Assembly (NCBI GenBank): GCA_019925095.2
Contig: CM034414.1
Location: 6,244,001 to 6,308,000 of the forward strand
Direction of reading: 5' to 3'
DNA from: Dendrolimus kikuchii
Taxonomy: Eukaryota; Arthropoda; Insecta; Lepidoptera; Lasiocampidae
DNA length: 64,000 nt
Of this stretch, positions 1-12,061 are shown one piece after another. The first letter of the stretch is position 1. Every line of letters starts with the position of its first letter. A model generated the notes under the pieces. It saw only the letters and a list, made by a program, of their open reading frames with translations. It searched no databases and had not been told where the DNA came from. A program made the translations under genes and the position numbers.

Positions 1-180
1 TTTCGCCGAACCCCAGTTTTAAAAGTAGCCTAAGTTACTTCTTATAACATCAACTATCTGCCAGTGAAAGTCCCGTCAAAATCGGTCCAGCCGTTTCATA
101 GATTAACCGGAATAAACAGACAGACACGAAAATTCTAAAAATTGCATTTTCGTAATCTGGTTCGAATTATCCCCCCTGAT
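1..180 (+). repeat. Degraded dispersed repeat
   Basis: The segment carries the wording 'ccgaaccc... gttacttcttata... cggtccagccgtttcatag ... aattatcccccct'. The same order of words returns at 35240-35460 on the plus strand, and a related piece is inverted at 25195-25365. It is therefore a dispersed transposon-derived repeat rather than unique sequence. No open frame or terminal structure is intact, and the superfamily is not identified. Confidence 0.6.
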
Positions 181-354
181 TTTTTCACATTTTTATTTTG
201 ACATTACAAACAGACACTGCAATTTTGTTTATTCAAACAAATTCAAGACGTTTGTACTTCACTGCGCTGTGAACAATTGATACAACACGAACATTGACCC
301 TTATCACGTTAATTTGCATACTTTACAGGGAACAAAGTTCGTTTCAGTATAGTC

Positions 355-505
355 ATGTGTATCCGTGCAAGAACAGGGAAAGAATATTAATTTATACAAC
401 CAGATGGCACATCGTAAGTTGCCACAAAACAATCCACAGCCAGGTGGTAGGGCATTTGCCTGTATGGATGGCTACCACCCCTAGTCTAGAGTATGTCTCG
501 TGTTA
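355..505 (+). repeat. Family M SINE-like repeat, 5' part
   Basis: Family M is a ~300-bp repeat present about ten times in this window. Read in its sense direction it starts near 'tatccgtgcaggaacgg', contains 'acccacagccaggtggta' and ends 'ctgcaataaaaaa', an A-rich tail that suggests retroposition. This copy holds only the first half and stops at the 'gtctagagtatg' position. It resembles abundant short retroposons known from Lepidoptera (for example the Metulj-type SINEs), but the exact family was not checked. Confidence 0.75.
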
Positions 506-1009
506 ACGATGGGTAACCAACCGAAATTTCAAAAGCCGGTTTAATAATGGTTCCTTGGCCGACTATAAAAACCAGTATCAGCTATTTGGCTAGTAAGTGA
601 TTTTTTTTCCAATATGCACACATTACATTCATATACTAAACATACTCGTCTATGGCACAGAAACCTCATAGGTTTATTTGTGCCGCAAGCAGTTGTTTAA
701 AATACATACAGTTATGATACATAGTGACAGTTTGAAATTATTGACCCACCAGAGATTACTCCGCGGCTGCGCCGCGGGTCGACCTCTAGTGCGAATCTCT
801 TGTTTAAAGAGCAGGCGGTACAGGTTACATTGTATAATTTTTTATGTATTTGCCCCCGAAAAATTCACTTCATTTTATATCGCAAACTATACCATCTCCC
901 GTCTAGCTATAAACTACGTAAATGACAAAATAAAAAATATGGACCAAGTAGACGAAATGGACAAAATCACAAAACCTATCCTAGTTTCCGGGATAACCTT
1001 TACATAAAT

Positions 1010-1300
1010 CTATCGCAAAATCTATCCCATTATCCGGGATGAAAAGTATCTCTTGGCCACAAAATTACATATGTACCGAGTTTCAGCCATATCGGTCCAA
1101 TAATCTTTCCATGAAACGATAACAAACAGAGAGACAAATATATTTTTATCCCGGGAACTATCCCAGTTTTCGGGATAGAAAGTATCCTATGTTTGTCCTC
1201 GGCATCGAAAATATATATGTATACTGAGTTTCAGCCAAATCGGTCCCGTAGTTTTTCCGTGAAAACGGAACAGACATAAATAATTTTAATAAGGATTAAA
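1010..1300 (+). repeat. Two-copy imperfect direct repeat
   Basis: Two ~130-150 bp blocks lie in tandem, each with 'tatccc... ccgggat(g/a)gaaagtatc' followed by 'gagtttcagcca(t/a)atcggtcc' and 'tttttccgtgaaa(a)cg'. The wording is typical of decayed LINE-derived repeats in Lepidoptera. It encodes nothing convincing. The rest of 506-2090 is AT-rich with no recognisable gene. Confidence 0.55.
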
Positions 1301-2089
1301 TAAGCTGACAGCCAAGCCATTAAGCCTTTCGATTTTTGACTGATCTGGTGTAAAATAAATATTTTAAATAATAAAACGAGAGGATGTTGTGGCACTATCT
1401 CTGTAAAGTTTTGAAGCTTTTCGGAATACACTTTTTACTTTGCGATTTTCATCCATACCATGTTACAGCCTAGTTTTGTTGTGTTCTAGATAACAATCGT
1501 GATTTCCAGACTGTTTTATCTATATCTTATCAAAGGGTGATTGACCAGGTACTTAAACAATTTACCTTATAGGCTTCCTTCCGTATGTCACTGATTTATG
1601 TATTTCCATTGAGATTGATACACATTAAACAAGACACAGAAGAGTTGTGAAAAGGCCCACGGTATGGATATTGTATGAGGAGTGAAGTAATGCAAGTGTT
1701 AACTCAAAAGCGTTACGTTTTTTTTAAATTATACATTTTGGAATTTTAATACAATGAAACAAGATTTAAAACAATATCCATAAGGGCATATTCACAGACA
1801 ATCGTACTTAAGGAGTAAACTCCGGTCGAGCGTCGGAGCTGATACAGATAATTTTTAAATAGCATTTTCACATTCGGAGCCGAAATTTTTGGGTCCATTT
1901 TGTTATTTATATTTCTATTAGTTATTTATACACACCAATATTTTATACTTTAAACACAAATTTGTCCTTGTAAACACTCCATAATCTAAGCGCAATTAAA
2001 TAACAAATAAGCAGTTAAAAAAGTGGCCTATGAAGCCATTTTTAAAAGTTAGTTCGTTTATTTTTTAAAGTTATTTTTTTTTATTTTAT

Positions 2090-2405
2090 TGCATGAGTTC
2101 AGCAGACAGCCAGACGGCCCACCTGATGGAAAGCGGTTACCATCGCCTATATACATTTGCAACATTAAAGGGGCTACAAATACGCTGCAGCTCTCTTAAG
2201 GGAGATTGAAACCTAGCTACTAATACCGGAACACAACTCAAGGTTGTTATGGCGGCATACTTAACACCAGAGGTAGTAGCGATCCAGACTGGCAAACACC
2301 CTACCGCCTGGCTGTGGGTGGTTTTGTCGCCTCTTACGACAGGCCGCCCGGCCGCAGTAAAATGTATTAATTCTTTTTCCGTTCCTGCACGGATAGAAAT
2401 GTTCC
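2090..2405 (-). repeat. Family M SINE-like repeat, near full length
   Basis: On the plus strand it reads from the T-rich tail complement ('ttattttattgcatgagttcagcagac') to 'gttcctgcacggata'. This is the full family M order, inverted. The small open frames across it are by-products of the repeat. Confidence 0.8.
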
Positions 2406-2984
2406 TATGAAAATTGAAAGATAAAAATGAATCGTCTAATAATGGCTTCACAATAGACCGTCTCACGGTTTAGTCCCACGGCAAACAATGGAACTACCCG
2501 CACAGATCAGCCCAGCCACGTTGATATGTTGTCTTTATCGAGTGTTTTAATGTAAATGTTAAATTACATTATTATTCTATTTACTTATATTGTTAAGGAT
2601 CGATTTTTTAATTATCAGATAACAGTTCTACCTTACCATTGCAATCGCAGTAATCGACATATTTGGGTTTTTCACTTTTTTGCAGAAATGGTATCCCAAG
2701 CCGCGCTAATCTATGCATACATAAAGCATGACTTTTTTCTTGTTTGATATCTAAAAATATGTTTACTGCCATTTTGTAAGTACTGCGTTTGCGAGTGCAG
2801 AGTTTTCAGTGGAATAAATTATAACCTGGCCGAATTTAAAAGTAAAACACTTCGACTGTTTCATTCATACAACTGTCATTTTTAATTTTCTTATCTTGTA
2901 TTTTATTCTATGAATAACATTTATCTGGTAATTGAAAAATCGCCCCTAAATCGGAATCTTTCTGAAATCTGCGGGACGGGAGCA

Positions 2985-3095
2985 GCAGCGCATTTGTAGC
3001 ACCTTTGGTGTTGCAAATGTCCATAGGCGATGGTAACCGATTCCATCAATGGGCCATCTACCTATCTGCTGAACTCCTGCAATAAAAAAAACTCA
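2985..3095 (+). repeat. Family M SINE-like repeat, 3' part
   Basis: Only the last third of family M is present, from 'gcagcagcgcatttgtagc' to 'aactcctgcaataaaaaaa', ending in the A-rich tail. 5' truncation with a preserved tail is the normal outcome of target-primed retroposition. Confidence 0.75.
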
Positions 3096-3554
3096 AATCG
3101 TGAGACTAAAGTCTACGATGGTTTTGTATACTCATACTTATAGCTACGCAGAAAGGTATATATACCTTCTGACAATAATGTAATCAATCTAGATATATCT
3201 AGTATAAACTAGTTTTGACACTCCTGCGCAGCAAACACTTTTATTAGGAAGTGCGCATGCGAAAATGGATTGTCAAATAAGGTAATTGATAGTCTAATCA
3301 AGCGTAACATTTTTTTATCGTATTTTTTAGCGTAACCTCCTAGATTTTATATGAACATAGCGGTTATGACGTCATAATTGTAACCAGTGTAATAATTTCG
3401 AAATGTTTTGATGGGTTTTGCTGTGTTTGTGTTTTCAAAATATGTATAAAAGTGATTCAAAGTAAACAATAGTTGTAATGTCAGTTGTTGGACATTAATT
3501 TTTATAATGAAAAGTATGGAGTTGACTTCCTTACAATGTTTTTTTTTCACCTTT

Positions 3555-3715
3555 TTATTAGCACATGGTGAAGGATAACGTCGTGATGAAACCGGCACAT
3601 CGAGATAAGCGATGTGTTAAACCCGTCAATCCGCCTTAGACATTGGACTTGACACTCTACAATGGGAGGCTCGCAGCCAACAGTGGGACGTTTATGGGCT
3701 GTTATTATATTACTA
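3555..3715 (+). repeat. tRNA-headed SINE, 3' fragment
   Basis: The block contains 'gaaaccggcacatcgagata', 'aacccgtcaatccgcctta' and 'gtgggacgtttatgggctg', in the same order as the fuller copies at 16805-17095 and 60599-61230 (inverted). The promoter-bearing head is missing. A short repeat around 'atgacgtcataattgtaa' just upstream recurs near 54090 next to another copy of this SINE. Confidence 0.7.
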
Positions 3716-4023
3716 TTTATTTCAATAGTAACGGAACGCATACTTTATTGATTAAAAATCGATTTACACCAAATATTTAGAAAGAAAGCACAATGCGATT
3801 TAATTTGTTTGTTGCTTCTCTCTAAATAAACAAGCGAACTGAATAGTCTATCTTTGTTTGATAATCTAATTCCTAAAGAAATTCCAGTCATGTGATTCGC
3901 GAAAGTAAAATTAAAATAAGTGAACTATTTTTAAAGTTATTTACGCACTAAATTCATTCAGACTATATTTTGGCTGTCGGCCATTTTGGAATGACCTTGC
4001 TGGGACAGTTGAAACAATATAAG

Positions 4024-4317
4024 GGCGTATACATATACACTTATATTCCACGTGTTGTGATGTATGCTTTACCGTGGACATTTCAGGCAAGACTCACAAT
4101 ATAGGGCAGATACTCGCGTATATTATATCTGTTATGACGTATGTTGACGTCGACACTTGGGCAAGACTGGTTCACGATATAGGGCTTATACATACTTATA
4201 TTCCATCTGTTATGACGTATACTGACGTGTACACTCAAGCAAGACTGGTTCACAGTATAGGGCGCATACACACTTATATTATATCTGTTATGACGGATAC
4301 TGACATGGACACTTAAG
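4024..4317 (+). repeat. 78-bp minisatellite, about 3.5 units
   Basis: The word 'atagggc' occurs at about 4101, 4179 and 4257, exactly 78 bp apart, and each unit also has 'ggcaagact'/'gcaagactggttcac' and 'atctgttatgacg'. Because 78 is a multiple of three, both strands stay open as 26-residue repeats (80 and 82 codons). I do not regard either frame as a gene: there is no start context, family match or splice evidence. Confidence 0.75.
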
Positions 4318-5260
4318 CCTCGGTCACACACAGCGAATACTTCGCTGCGACAATTCGCGACGTGTGACAGTGTAATCGCTGCGAGTAACCATTCGGCTCA
4401 GCGCGCTGCTCCAGGCCACACGCCCGAGCTACTGATTGTTTGGTCGCGTGTGTGTGTATGAACGACCAGTCAACCAAAAAAGATTCTTTAAAATGGGGAA
4501 ATTTAAGTAATGACCTCCCTTCGACGGCATTATTGGCGGGTGGAAAGCCTTGCCCAGGAAAGTTCACGATGACCGAAAGTCGAAATCAGCCCACCGGCGC
4601 CAGCGCGTCCTCCTTTAGCTGGAGCAGAGCAAGCTCGTCCGCTGACGCTCCCCCCACTCGGCCTCCTCCTTAGCAAGCATTACGCGCTCACAAAAAGGAG
4701 AGCGGACTTATTACCTTGCCCTAACACCTTGTTTACATTATGCCCACTTCTACAGCAGCAAGCAGGCTAATTTCGAGAGAAGTGAGCATGTTTAAAATAC
4801 AAATCATAAAATCAGTTCTATTGTTATCACGAATTCCTTTTCTATCGTTATCTTTTATCAAGTTTTATCGGACATGTTACATAATCGGTAGTAGCCGGCC
4901 ACTATCGTACAACCTCGAACAAAAGTTCGTGCGTACGATGTTCTAAAATAGCAAAAGATTACTATTGTACTTATGTGGTGTTGTGTACACAATTGATTTA
5001 TTACGTTCGATAATGGCGATTGGCGCCGGTTTGTCATTCGGCTATTTTCAGTGACAGGTGTCTTGCCAAAAATATTGTCTATGGTCTTACGTAACATGTC
5101 GCACGTTGAGAATTAAACCGCTCCTAAACGAAATTTGGACATTTTTCAATCAATTAAAATAAATTTTCTACCAATGTTAATGTGATAATATTTAGTAAAA
5201 AGAAATGAAGCCCCTCGTTAGATAGCATAGTAAATTTAACATTGCGAAATACTGTCAACT
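4318..5260. other. Intergenic DNA, GC-richer first half, nothing assigned
   Basis: From 4318 to about 4700 the sequence is GC-richer than its surroundings and has repeated 'cgctgcga/tcgctgcgag' words and an open plus frame ending in a proline-rich tail. It looks like part of a decayed DNA transposon or a CpG-containing unique segment. No protein family is recognised. The rest is AT-rich and featureless. Confidence 0.3.
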
Positions 5261-5270
5261 CCTTTCTAAG

Positions 5271-5583
5271 TAGGGTTGCCATACGTCCGAATTTTCCGGC
5301 CATGTCCGGTAATATTGGTGTTTGTCCGGGATGCGGGGAAAAATTCCACAAATTAGGTAAAGAAATAATTATAAGATACATTAAGAATTAGTTATTGGCA
5401 ATAGACCAATAGCATTAACATTGACGTATGCACAGACGGGTGGAGAAGGGGGTGAGCAGTGGGGGGAGTGAAACGCTTCTTCACCCGCGTCCATTCAACC
5501 ACACACACTGTAGTGTGCGCGCACGACTACAAGGTTTGCTTCGTTTACTAAGGATTTTTTTATTTATTGATCTGGTAACCCTA
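5271..5583. mobile_element. hAT-type miniature inverted-repeat element
   Basis: The ends are TAGGGTTGCCA (left) and the complement TGGTAACCCTA (right), flanked by the 8-bp near-duplicates 'tttctaag' (5263-5270) and 'ttcctaag' (5584-5591). Short TAGGG termini with 8-bp target duplications fit a non-autonomous hAT element. Its interior ('gaattttccgg', 'gtttgtccggg') is shared with the longer relative at 10069-10717. It has no transposase. Confidence 0.75.
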
Positions 5584-5773
5584 TTCCTAAGTGAAACTAG
5601 CAACTGGTTCAATGCTTGTGATGTTAAAATTAAAGAATTCTACACGTCATATAGCCTTGACTCGTGAATGTCGATGTATCCGGGCCGTATTGAACTTTTC
5701 GTATTCTTTTAAATGTCACATTTAAAATGAGTATCAAACCAGTTATAAGTTGGGGAGGGTCTTGGAAGCGGGC

Positions 5774-6264
5774 CGCCGTAAGCGGGCGGCGCGGGTGAGG
5801 CCCCTAGGGGTATAGGGGTTCTCACTCACCCGCACATGCCGTCGAGATGAGAGCGCGAGTGTTCCGCGCGCGCTCATCTCTCTTCCCATGGGGCGCGTTA
5901 CAGACCGCCCCACGCACGAAAGAGACCTAGTAGTAGCCGGGGGGGGGGACACGTCCTCTGGCATAGGAAGAGGCCCAGTGAGGGGGGCCCACGCCTGCCA
6001 GGGCACGCGGAGTTGGGAAGCCCGCATTCACGTAGCCCTGGCATAAGGCGCAGGACGGAACACCCAGGGGTTTTAGTGGGTATCCCTAACTGGGGCGTGG
6101 CAATAGCGTGGCACCGGTTCTGACCGGGCACGCTAGTGCCACCCCCGATCTGGCGAATCCCACACACTCACACGGGTCGCGAACATCCCCCCAGGCTTCT
6201 GTGCCTGTCGCGGCTTAGTCCTCAAACGGATTTCCCCTGGCCAAAAAAAAAAAAAAAAAAAAAA
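5774..6264 (+). mobile_element. 5'-truncated LINE 3' end with poly(A) and target duplication
   Basis: A strikingly GC-rich 491-bp block ends in 22 A's (6243-6264) and is bracketed by a 17-bp duplication: 'gggtcttggaagcgggc' at 5757-5773 and the same word with one mismatch at 6265-6281. This is a textbook target-primed retroposition footprint. Only 3' untranslated sequence is present, so the clade cannot be set from protein; the composition is like R1/CR1-type 3' UTRs. The high GC and near-perfect duplication point to a recent insertion. Open frames inside are spurious. Confidence 0.85.
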
Positions 6265-6281
6265 GGATCTTGGAAGCGGGC

Positions 6282-8425
6282 ATTTATAAGATTACACTAG
6301 TGGCCCCGGGAGACATTGTCCTGCCCTGAAAAACTAAAAATCCAAAACCCGATTACAGCGTCATCTAGCGGTTCCAATTATGAGTCCAGGGGTTTAGGAG
6401 TTCAGTGACATACATAGTAAACACATTTGAATGTTATGTATAAAGATATATATATTTACTAGTGGACCCAGCAGACAGCAAAAATTAAAACTCGGAACCC
6501 TCTTGCAGCACCACCTATTGGGTCCAATTCAATGGAATCTCAACCATTTTCGAGTCCACTTGAACACACACAAAAATTATCATCAAAATATTAATGTTAA
6601 TATGTTTAGGAGAGTATATTCATATACACCACATACAGAAGGATTATATATTAATTATATATTGTTCTACACGGAATAGTATTTTGGTATCTATATATCA
6701 ATAGGTGAAGCAAAAAAACATCAAAAACTTTGTATCCCTTTTTACGAAAATTGCGTGGATGGAGGGGTATGAAATTTCGCCCATTTATAGTTTATATAGA
6801 GAAGAAGTGCCGAATGCTAATATTTTTTTTAAATATGCATAAAAAATACATTAAATCAATAAAAAACACTACACACACTACCATATATTTGACACACACG
6901 CATATATAATCTTTTGTTTATCGTTAAAGTCAAATTAACAGTGTAGTCTTGGCGAAATCTGTGATTATAGAAGTGTTGTCTTTGACAACAGAACCTTAAT
7001 GATGTTCAAACTTATAATTTAAATTATGGTCGAATTTCAACCACGGGCGACCACTAGTTATTATTATTATGCTAATAAGACAAATGCCGTATTGTTGCCA
7101 AATAATATTTACAACATTAATTACTGCAAATAATTTAATTTCATAAGCGATAACAGTGATTCCGTCTTTAAGATGAGTAATTGTGAAATTCCGTTATTGC
7201 AACGGTTGCAATTAACACACTAACTCCCAAGTGCATGTTCACGTAATCGGGGGCGCGTTTTTTTTTTTTTTGTAGGTGAACTCGCAACTGGTCCACTCGA
7301 TGATAAGTGGTTATCCGTATCGTGGTCATCTGCAAAAGATCTGAGGTTTGATAACTTCATTGAGAATACTAACACCCTCTGAAAGTCTCATATTGTAACG
7401 CTCTGAGAAATCCATGGAAAGGATTTTACTCCACAGCTTGCACAAGTACAGTAAAAATAAATAAAATAGAACATTTGTTACAGTTATTTAGTAGCATAGT
7501 TGCTCTTATCATGTTTCTTGTTAAAGTTAATAATTTTGTTATGTACCCTCTTATTTCTAAACGATACAATCGGCCATCTCCTTAATTTAATAATAATGTT
7601 ATATTTTTATTTATTCGGTGATTAGCGCCTGTTTTGTATAGAGTAAGTAGTTCTCTATAATTTAACATAATTTTATGTATTAATATTTATCACTAATAGT
7701 TGTGATTGTGTACAGATTATAATTCAAAATCTGTCAATTGTATATAGACGGTATTCACTACATTTTATTTTCATGTTGGCAGACGCGATAGATTTATACT
7801 GTGTTCGGTTTGTTTTATTACATGTAAAACTTTAAGTATAATATTTTATATAATATCTTATATAAAATGTTATCTAAAATTTCCAAACAATAATGTATTA
7901 AATTATTTTCATTCATAACCCTTTAATTAAAATAGTCTATCAATGACTTCAATCCGCTATCGATTGTGCCAATTTGCTAAGTTTCTTGTACTGTAAAATT
8001 GTTGGGAGGGATGGCGAGGTGTTCTAAAATGCTTGTCGAGTGTAAAAAGTCAGTGTATGAAATATATGTAAGCCGTAAGGTTCTCTGATTATTAGTGACC
8101 AGTTGCTGTTCTTTTATTACCAAAAACCCTTCTGAGTTGTTGCAACGATTACACATTATATTACAGTAACAGAAAGTGCTAATAAAAGAAAAATCAAAAG
8201 TAATTGACATATTTACTGGCAAACCTGACACTAGGCAAAACCTGTCTATATATACATATAGGTGGTAGTTCATTCCTATGTGTTACTTGTGTGTTTCATG
8301 TTGACCTCGTCTAGGTAATAAAAAAGCAGCAAATGCTATTAGGAAGCCATGACGAAGTATCAATCGTATGACATAATTATTATTGTTATTTTTTACTGCC
8401 TTTTTGTATCCATGATCATTCTCAC
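6282..8425. other. AT-rich intergenic DNA
   Basis: Between the LINE insertion and the CA microsatellite I see decayed repeat words (for example a block with 'tcatctagcggttccaatt' at 6355-6380) and long AT runs. There are no exon-like segments with matched splice sites and no structural RNA. Confidence 0.4.
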
Positions 8426-8462
8426 ACACGCACGCACGCACGCACAGACACACAGACACAGA

Positions 8463-8557
<95 letters not shown>

Positions 8558-8566
8558 ACACACCAA
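8426..8566. repeat. (CA)n microsatellite
   Basis: A short (ACGC)n/(ACAG)n lead-in is followed by about 50 CA dinucleotide repeats, uninterrupted from about 8464 to 8554. The open frames of poly-Thr-His or poly-Val-Cys type on both strands are artefacts of the repeat. Its length suggests it is polymorphic. Confidence 0.97.
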
Positions 8567-9399
8567 CAGACTGACAGACAAAATATAAAAAAATTATATT
8601 GTTATAATTTTTAAGCTTTACATTCTTTATTCTATTATGTTCTTGTTTATAAATTCGCTTCGTAGCATTCATTTTTATATTAGTATTTTATTTTCCAATA
8701 GTACTCGTCATATTTTCTTTGTTTTTTGTTTGTTTCGTTTTGTCCATCTGTGAGTCACTGTAACGGCCCTAGCGGAAGACCAGCGCTGGTTGAGTCAACC
8801 AGCATCATGCTGAGTTAGGACCGACTTAGAACTTCATTTCACAGTTGTATTGTCTTATTTATAAGTATGTTTTGGTTTGTATGTAGTTCGAAATAAATCT
8901 TTTTACTTTCTTTATTTCTATTGAAACGTACACGTAAGAAACGCAGGGCCTGTGTAAGTAGCTGGCAACAAACTCAAAGGTGTAAAGTTATTCTGTGTGC
9001 TCACCTTTAGATAGCGTCGGAATGCGCGATATACGTACTGAAAAAGGCTCAGCGGACAGTATTTATATAGGCGTAAACGAATACTAGAAAGAAAATGCTC
9101 TGTGATTGTGAAATGCACTTTACTCGAGGCTATTTTTTTACACACTTTTAATGATTGGTAGTGGAACACTTACAAGCCAATAGATGGCGCTGTACAATAG
9201 TTGAGGTCGCAAACGTTTCCCAAACGTACAAATAATAAATACAAAATTTACAACAATAACAGATGGGCCTAGGCCTACGAGAAACTGGAAGATCTTCCTT
9301 TGAGACGGAGGAGCATTCCATCTGCTCCTTCACCCTGTACGGGGCACTCTCTTTAATTGCAACTTAGCAACCGATAGTACGTCTCTAAATCTAAAAACA

Positions 9400-9960
9400 T
9401 TACAAGTAATATAAGCGGCACACGTACGGCGGCATGTACAGTACGCGTAAAACTTAAATGCACCTCGAGACAAGTAAGCAAATTTACGGAGTAATTTTAA
9501 TATTCTCTCGGCTCCGTACGTACCTCGTGAACCTCGTAAATCATAATTGTGTTCTACACCTCTAATGATATATACGAACTGCAAAGACATATTTCAGTTT
9601 TGCTAGTACTATAATTTCAACCATTTTAAACTTGCACAATCGCTCAAATGTCCGAAGGTCAATGTATAGTGAACGCGAAATCGCTAGGAGCACCACGCCT
9701 GCGACGATTTTGGGGACAATCAACACGAAGTGGAAGGCGTGGCACGCGATAAGACGTTGCTTGTTTCATATGTTTTATCTCAATACTTGTATTTTTGTCG
9801 CTCGTCGCGTCACACTTAGCTGTCGCTGGCAACTACAAGTCCGTGGCCGGGCCGTAACCGTCTGCGAGTTGTACGTGAACAGAACTAAAAGTAACAGGCA
9901 TGCATCAGATTATAAAGATGTTTTAATTGAACTCAAATTAGATAATTACTGTACACAGTC
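9400..9960. other. CpG-richer unique segment, possible promoter or 5' UTR
   Basis: This stretch has many CpGs ('cgctcgtcgcgtc', 'gtccgtggccgggccg', 'gcacgcgataagacg') in an AT-rich setting, and no similarity to repeats elsewhere in the window. Open frames exist on both strands (plus 9632-10018, minus 9330-9590) but their translations look compositional, with many Arg/Cys and no recognisable motif. It could be the 5' end of a gene whose coding exons lie elsewhere, for instance the plus-strand exon at 16100. This is a weak inference. Confidence 0.25.
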
Positions 9961-10068
9961 TATTTTCGACTTGGCAAGTTGGTTTGTGCATTGTAATAAT
10001 TTTGCGACGTATACATAAAATGGAGGTGTGTCAACATGATTTTGGATCTTTTCCAACTTATATGTAAC

Positions 10069-10717
10069 TAGGGTTGCCGTACTACCATAATTTTCCGGAT
10101 GTATGCGGTAATACAAGTCTTTGTCCGGCAAGCGGTGATATTCCAAACCGTCCGAAGTTCCCATAATTTCGGGACAGACAAATAAAAATCAAATAAACTC
10201 GACATCAACATTTTTGTTACCCTTTGAGCTTACCTCGCTCAAAGGATTAGCCTCTGTATCCAGAGAGGTAATGCTGCCAGCCTTCTAGGTACAATGCCCA
10301 GCGACAGTGGTCTGGTGGGGCTGGACGGGCTTTGATACAGGTTTTTTTTAAGCTAGGTTTATTTATTGGATTGTCTTACTATTTATTACTTAGTTTTTGT
10401 ATTTAATCTTATTTTTAAGTTAGTTTAGCCTTTTTTCCGTATCTCGTCTCTATGTAATTATATTTTTAATTGTATTACTATCAGAATAAATATTTTTGTT
10501 ATAAAATCAATATTGCATAGCGGCGGGGAAGACGGAAATGCCCCTCCTCCGTCCGCGTTCATTCAAATACACACACAAAGTCTAGAGTGTCTGTGGACAA
10601 GATAATTCTATAGTCAGCTTCGTTTTTTCACATTACGATATTAACGTTAAATTCCCAATAAAGACCGGAATTTAAAAAATCGGGAATTTTGGCTTTTTGA
10701 TCTGATAACTGTATCAT
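10069..10717. mobile_element. hAT-type element with internal LINE-like insert
   Basis: The left end is TAGGGTTGCCG, and the exact 8-bp word 'tatgtaac' flanks the element at 10061-10068 and 10718-10725. The first 100 bp ('attttccgga', 'tttgtccggc') and the last 220 bp ('gtccgcgttcattcaa', 'tttttgatctgataac') match the 313-bp relative at 5271-5583. The middle, about 10200-10500, is extra and looks like a LINE 3' tail ('gccagccttctagg' also occurs near 30310). Confidence 0.65.
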
Positions 10718-10894
10718 TATGTAACTGCAATATTTTCAGGATTCCATAGTCAAAATGAAAATGAAACATTTATAATTTCGTAGTCAGGTCTTCAACTCCT
10801 TATGATTGAGTTGGTTGTGGTGTCGAGTGTAAACAAGCATTGTGAGTGTACACAGCAGCTCTCGATGGACGATCTGTGGCGTCTGATAGCCATT

Positions 10895-11430
10895 TCAGGC
10901 TTTGGTTGGCCATCAGTGACTTCTATTGGCCTCTCTTACCTTTGGGGCGTTCTTAACCTAGTTCAAATCTTGATTATAGCTTGTAGCGCCGGCTTGATCG
11001 GTGTGATATCACGAGGCTTTAGTTGGCCATCAGTGAGTTCTATTGGCCTCTCTTACCTCTGGGGCGTTCGTAACCTTTCCCGGAGCAGATTCAGGCACTT
11101 TTTGCGCTGGATCGGACTGGGCGTAACTACGTTCTAATTCTCAGCCTTTCCTACATAAAAAGCGCGGGGCACATGGGAGGAGGGTGGTTTTAGTTGTTGC
11201 CCGTGCAACTTCTCGGAGTCTCCACACAAGCTGGTTGATTACTGTTTGCATTGCCCCTTATTAAAGGGTAAAGCCTCCATGATCAACTATGGTCTAACCC
11301 CTTGCAAAGGACCCAGTATTGTGCTTAAATAGCATATCCCCCGCCTTAAAAAAAAATGGGCCGTTCGTAACCTAGTTCAAATCTTGATTATAGCTTGTAG
11401 CGCCGGCTTGATCGGTGTGATATCACGCTC
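10895..11430 (+). repeat. Local direct repeats (117-bp period plus distant third copy)
   Basis: 'ttggccatcagtga' followed by 'ttctattggcctctcttacc' occurs at 10906 and again at 11023, spacing 117 bp (39 codons). A 66-bp block, 'cgttc(t/g)taacctagttc...' to 'gtgtgatatcacg', is repeated almost exactly at 10948-11013 and 11362-11427. An open plus frame (10802-11137, 111 residues) spans the first pair; it has no recognised family and is most likely a by-product of the duplication. Confidence 0.7.
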
Positions 11431-12061
11431 TCACAGAGTATCGTAGTGAAATGATTAGCCTTGTACTACGAGTAATTGCATTTCGTGCGATGAGTAAAAG
11501 TTCCAATGGCTCACTTCCCCCTCCCCCTATCCCATAGATAGCTATTTCAATCCCATATCCCATCCCTTCTACCCCATTACCCTGTCTAGTCTCTCTATCT
11601 AATCCTTCAATCCCAAAAGCTGGCAACGCGTTAATTTCACCTCTTGTAAACATCTATTGGCGACGGTAACTACGTTCCACGAGCTCAGTCGTCTGTCTAT
11701 TTGCCAGTTGCACGACAAAAAAGCCAAAATAACAAAAATGAATCTTAATAATTTCATCAGTTTGTGTCGCTGTGAAACGGCAGGATGGTCCTGTTGTAGA
11801 CATTTTTAAGAGACCCATGTTATCAAAAACTTTATTACAATGTTGAACGTAATGTACGCACTTAAGTCTATTTTTATGTCGTTTCTGATAATAAAGAGAT
11901 AAAAGTGAAATTCAGAATACCTATTAATGTGATAAAAGTATAAATTATGTACCTGAATTGACATAAAAACTGTGTAATTTAGATAGTAGTAATAGCTAGG
12001 GTTAGCTAGGCGATTCTTCTCTTTAGTCTTCTTTGGCTATTTAGGCAAAGATTGTTTCTTT

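Noticed and set aside
8283..8672. Long open frames of Val-Cys or Thr-His repeats on both strands
   Set aside because: They are translations of the (CA)n microsatellite.
9632..10018. 128-codon plus-strand frame
   Set aside because: No recognisable motif or splice context; the composition looks accidental in a CpG-richer segment, kept only as a possible promoter region.
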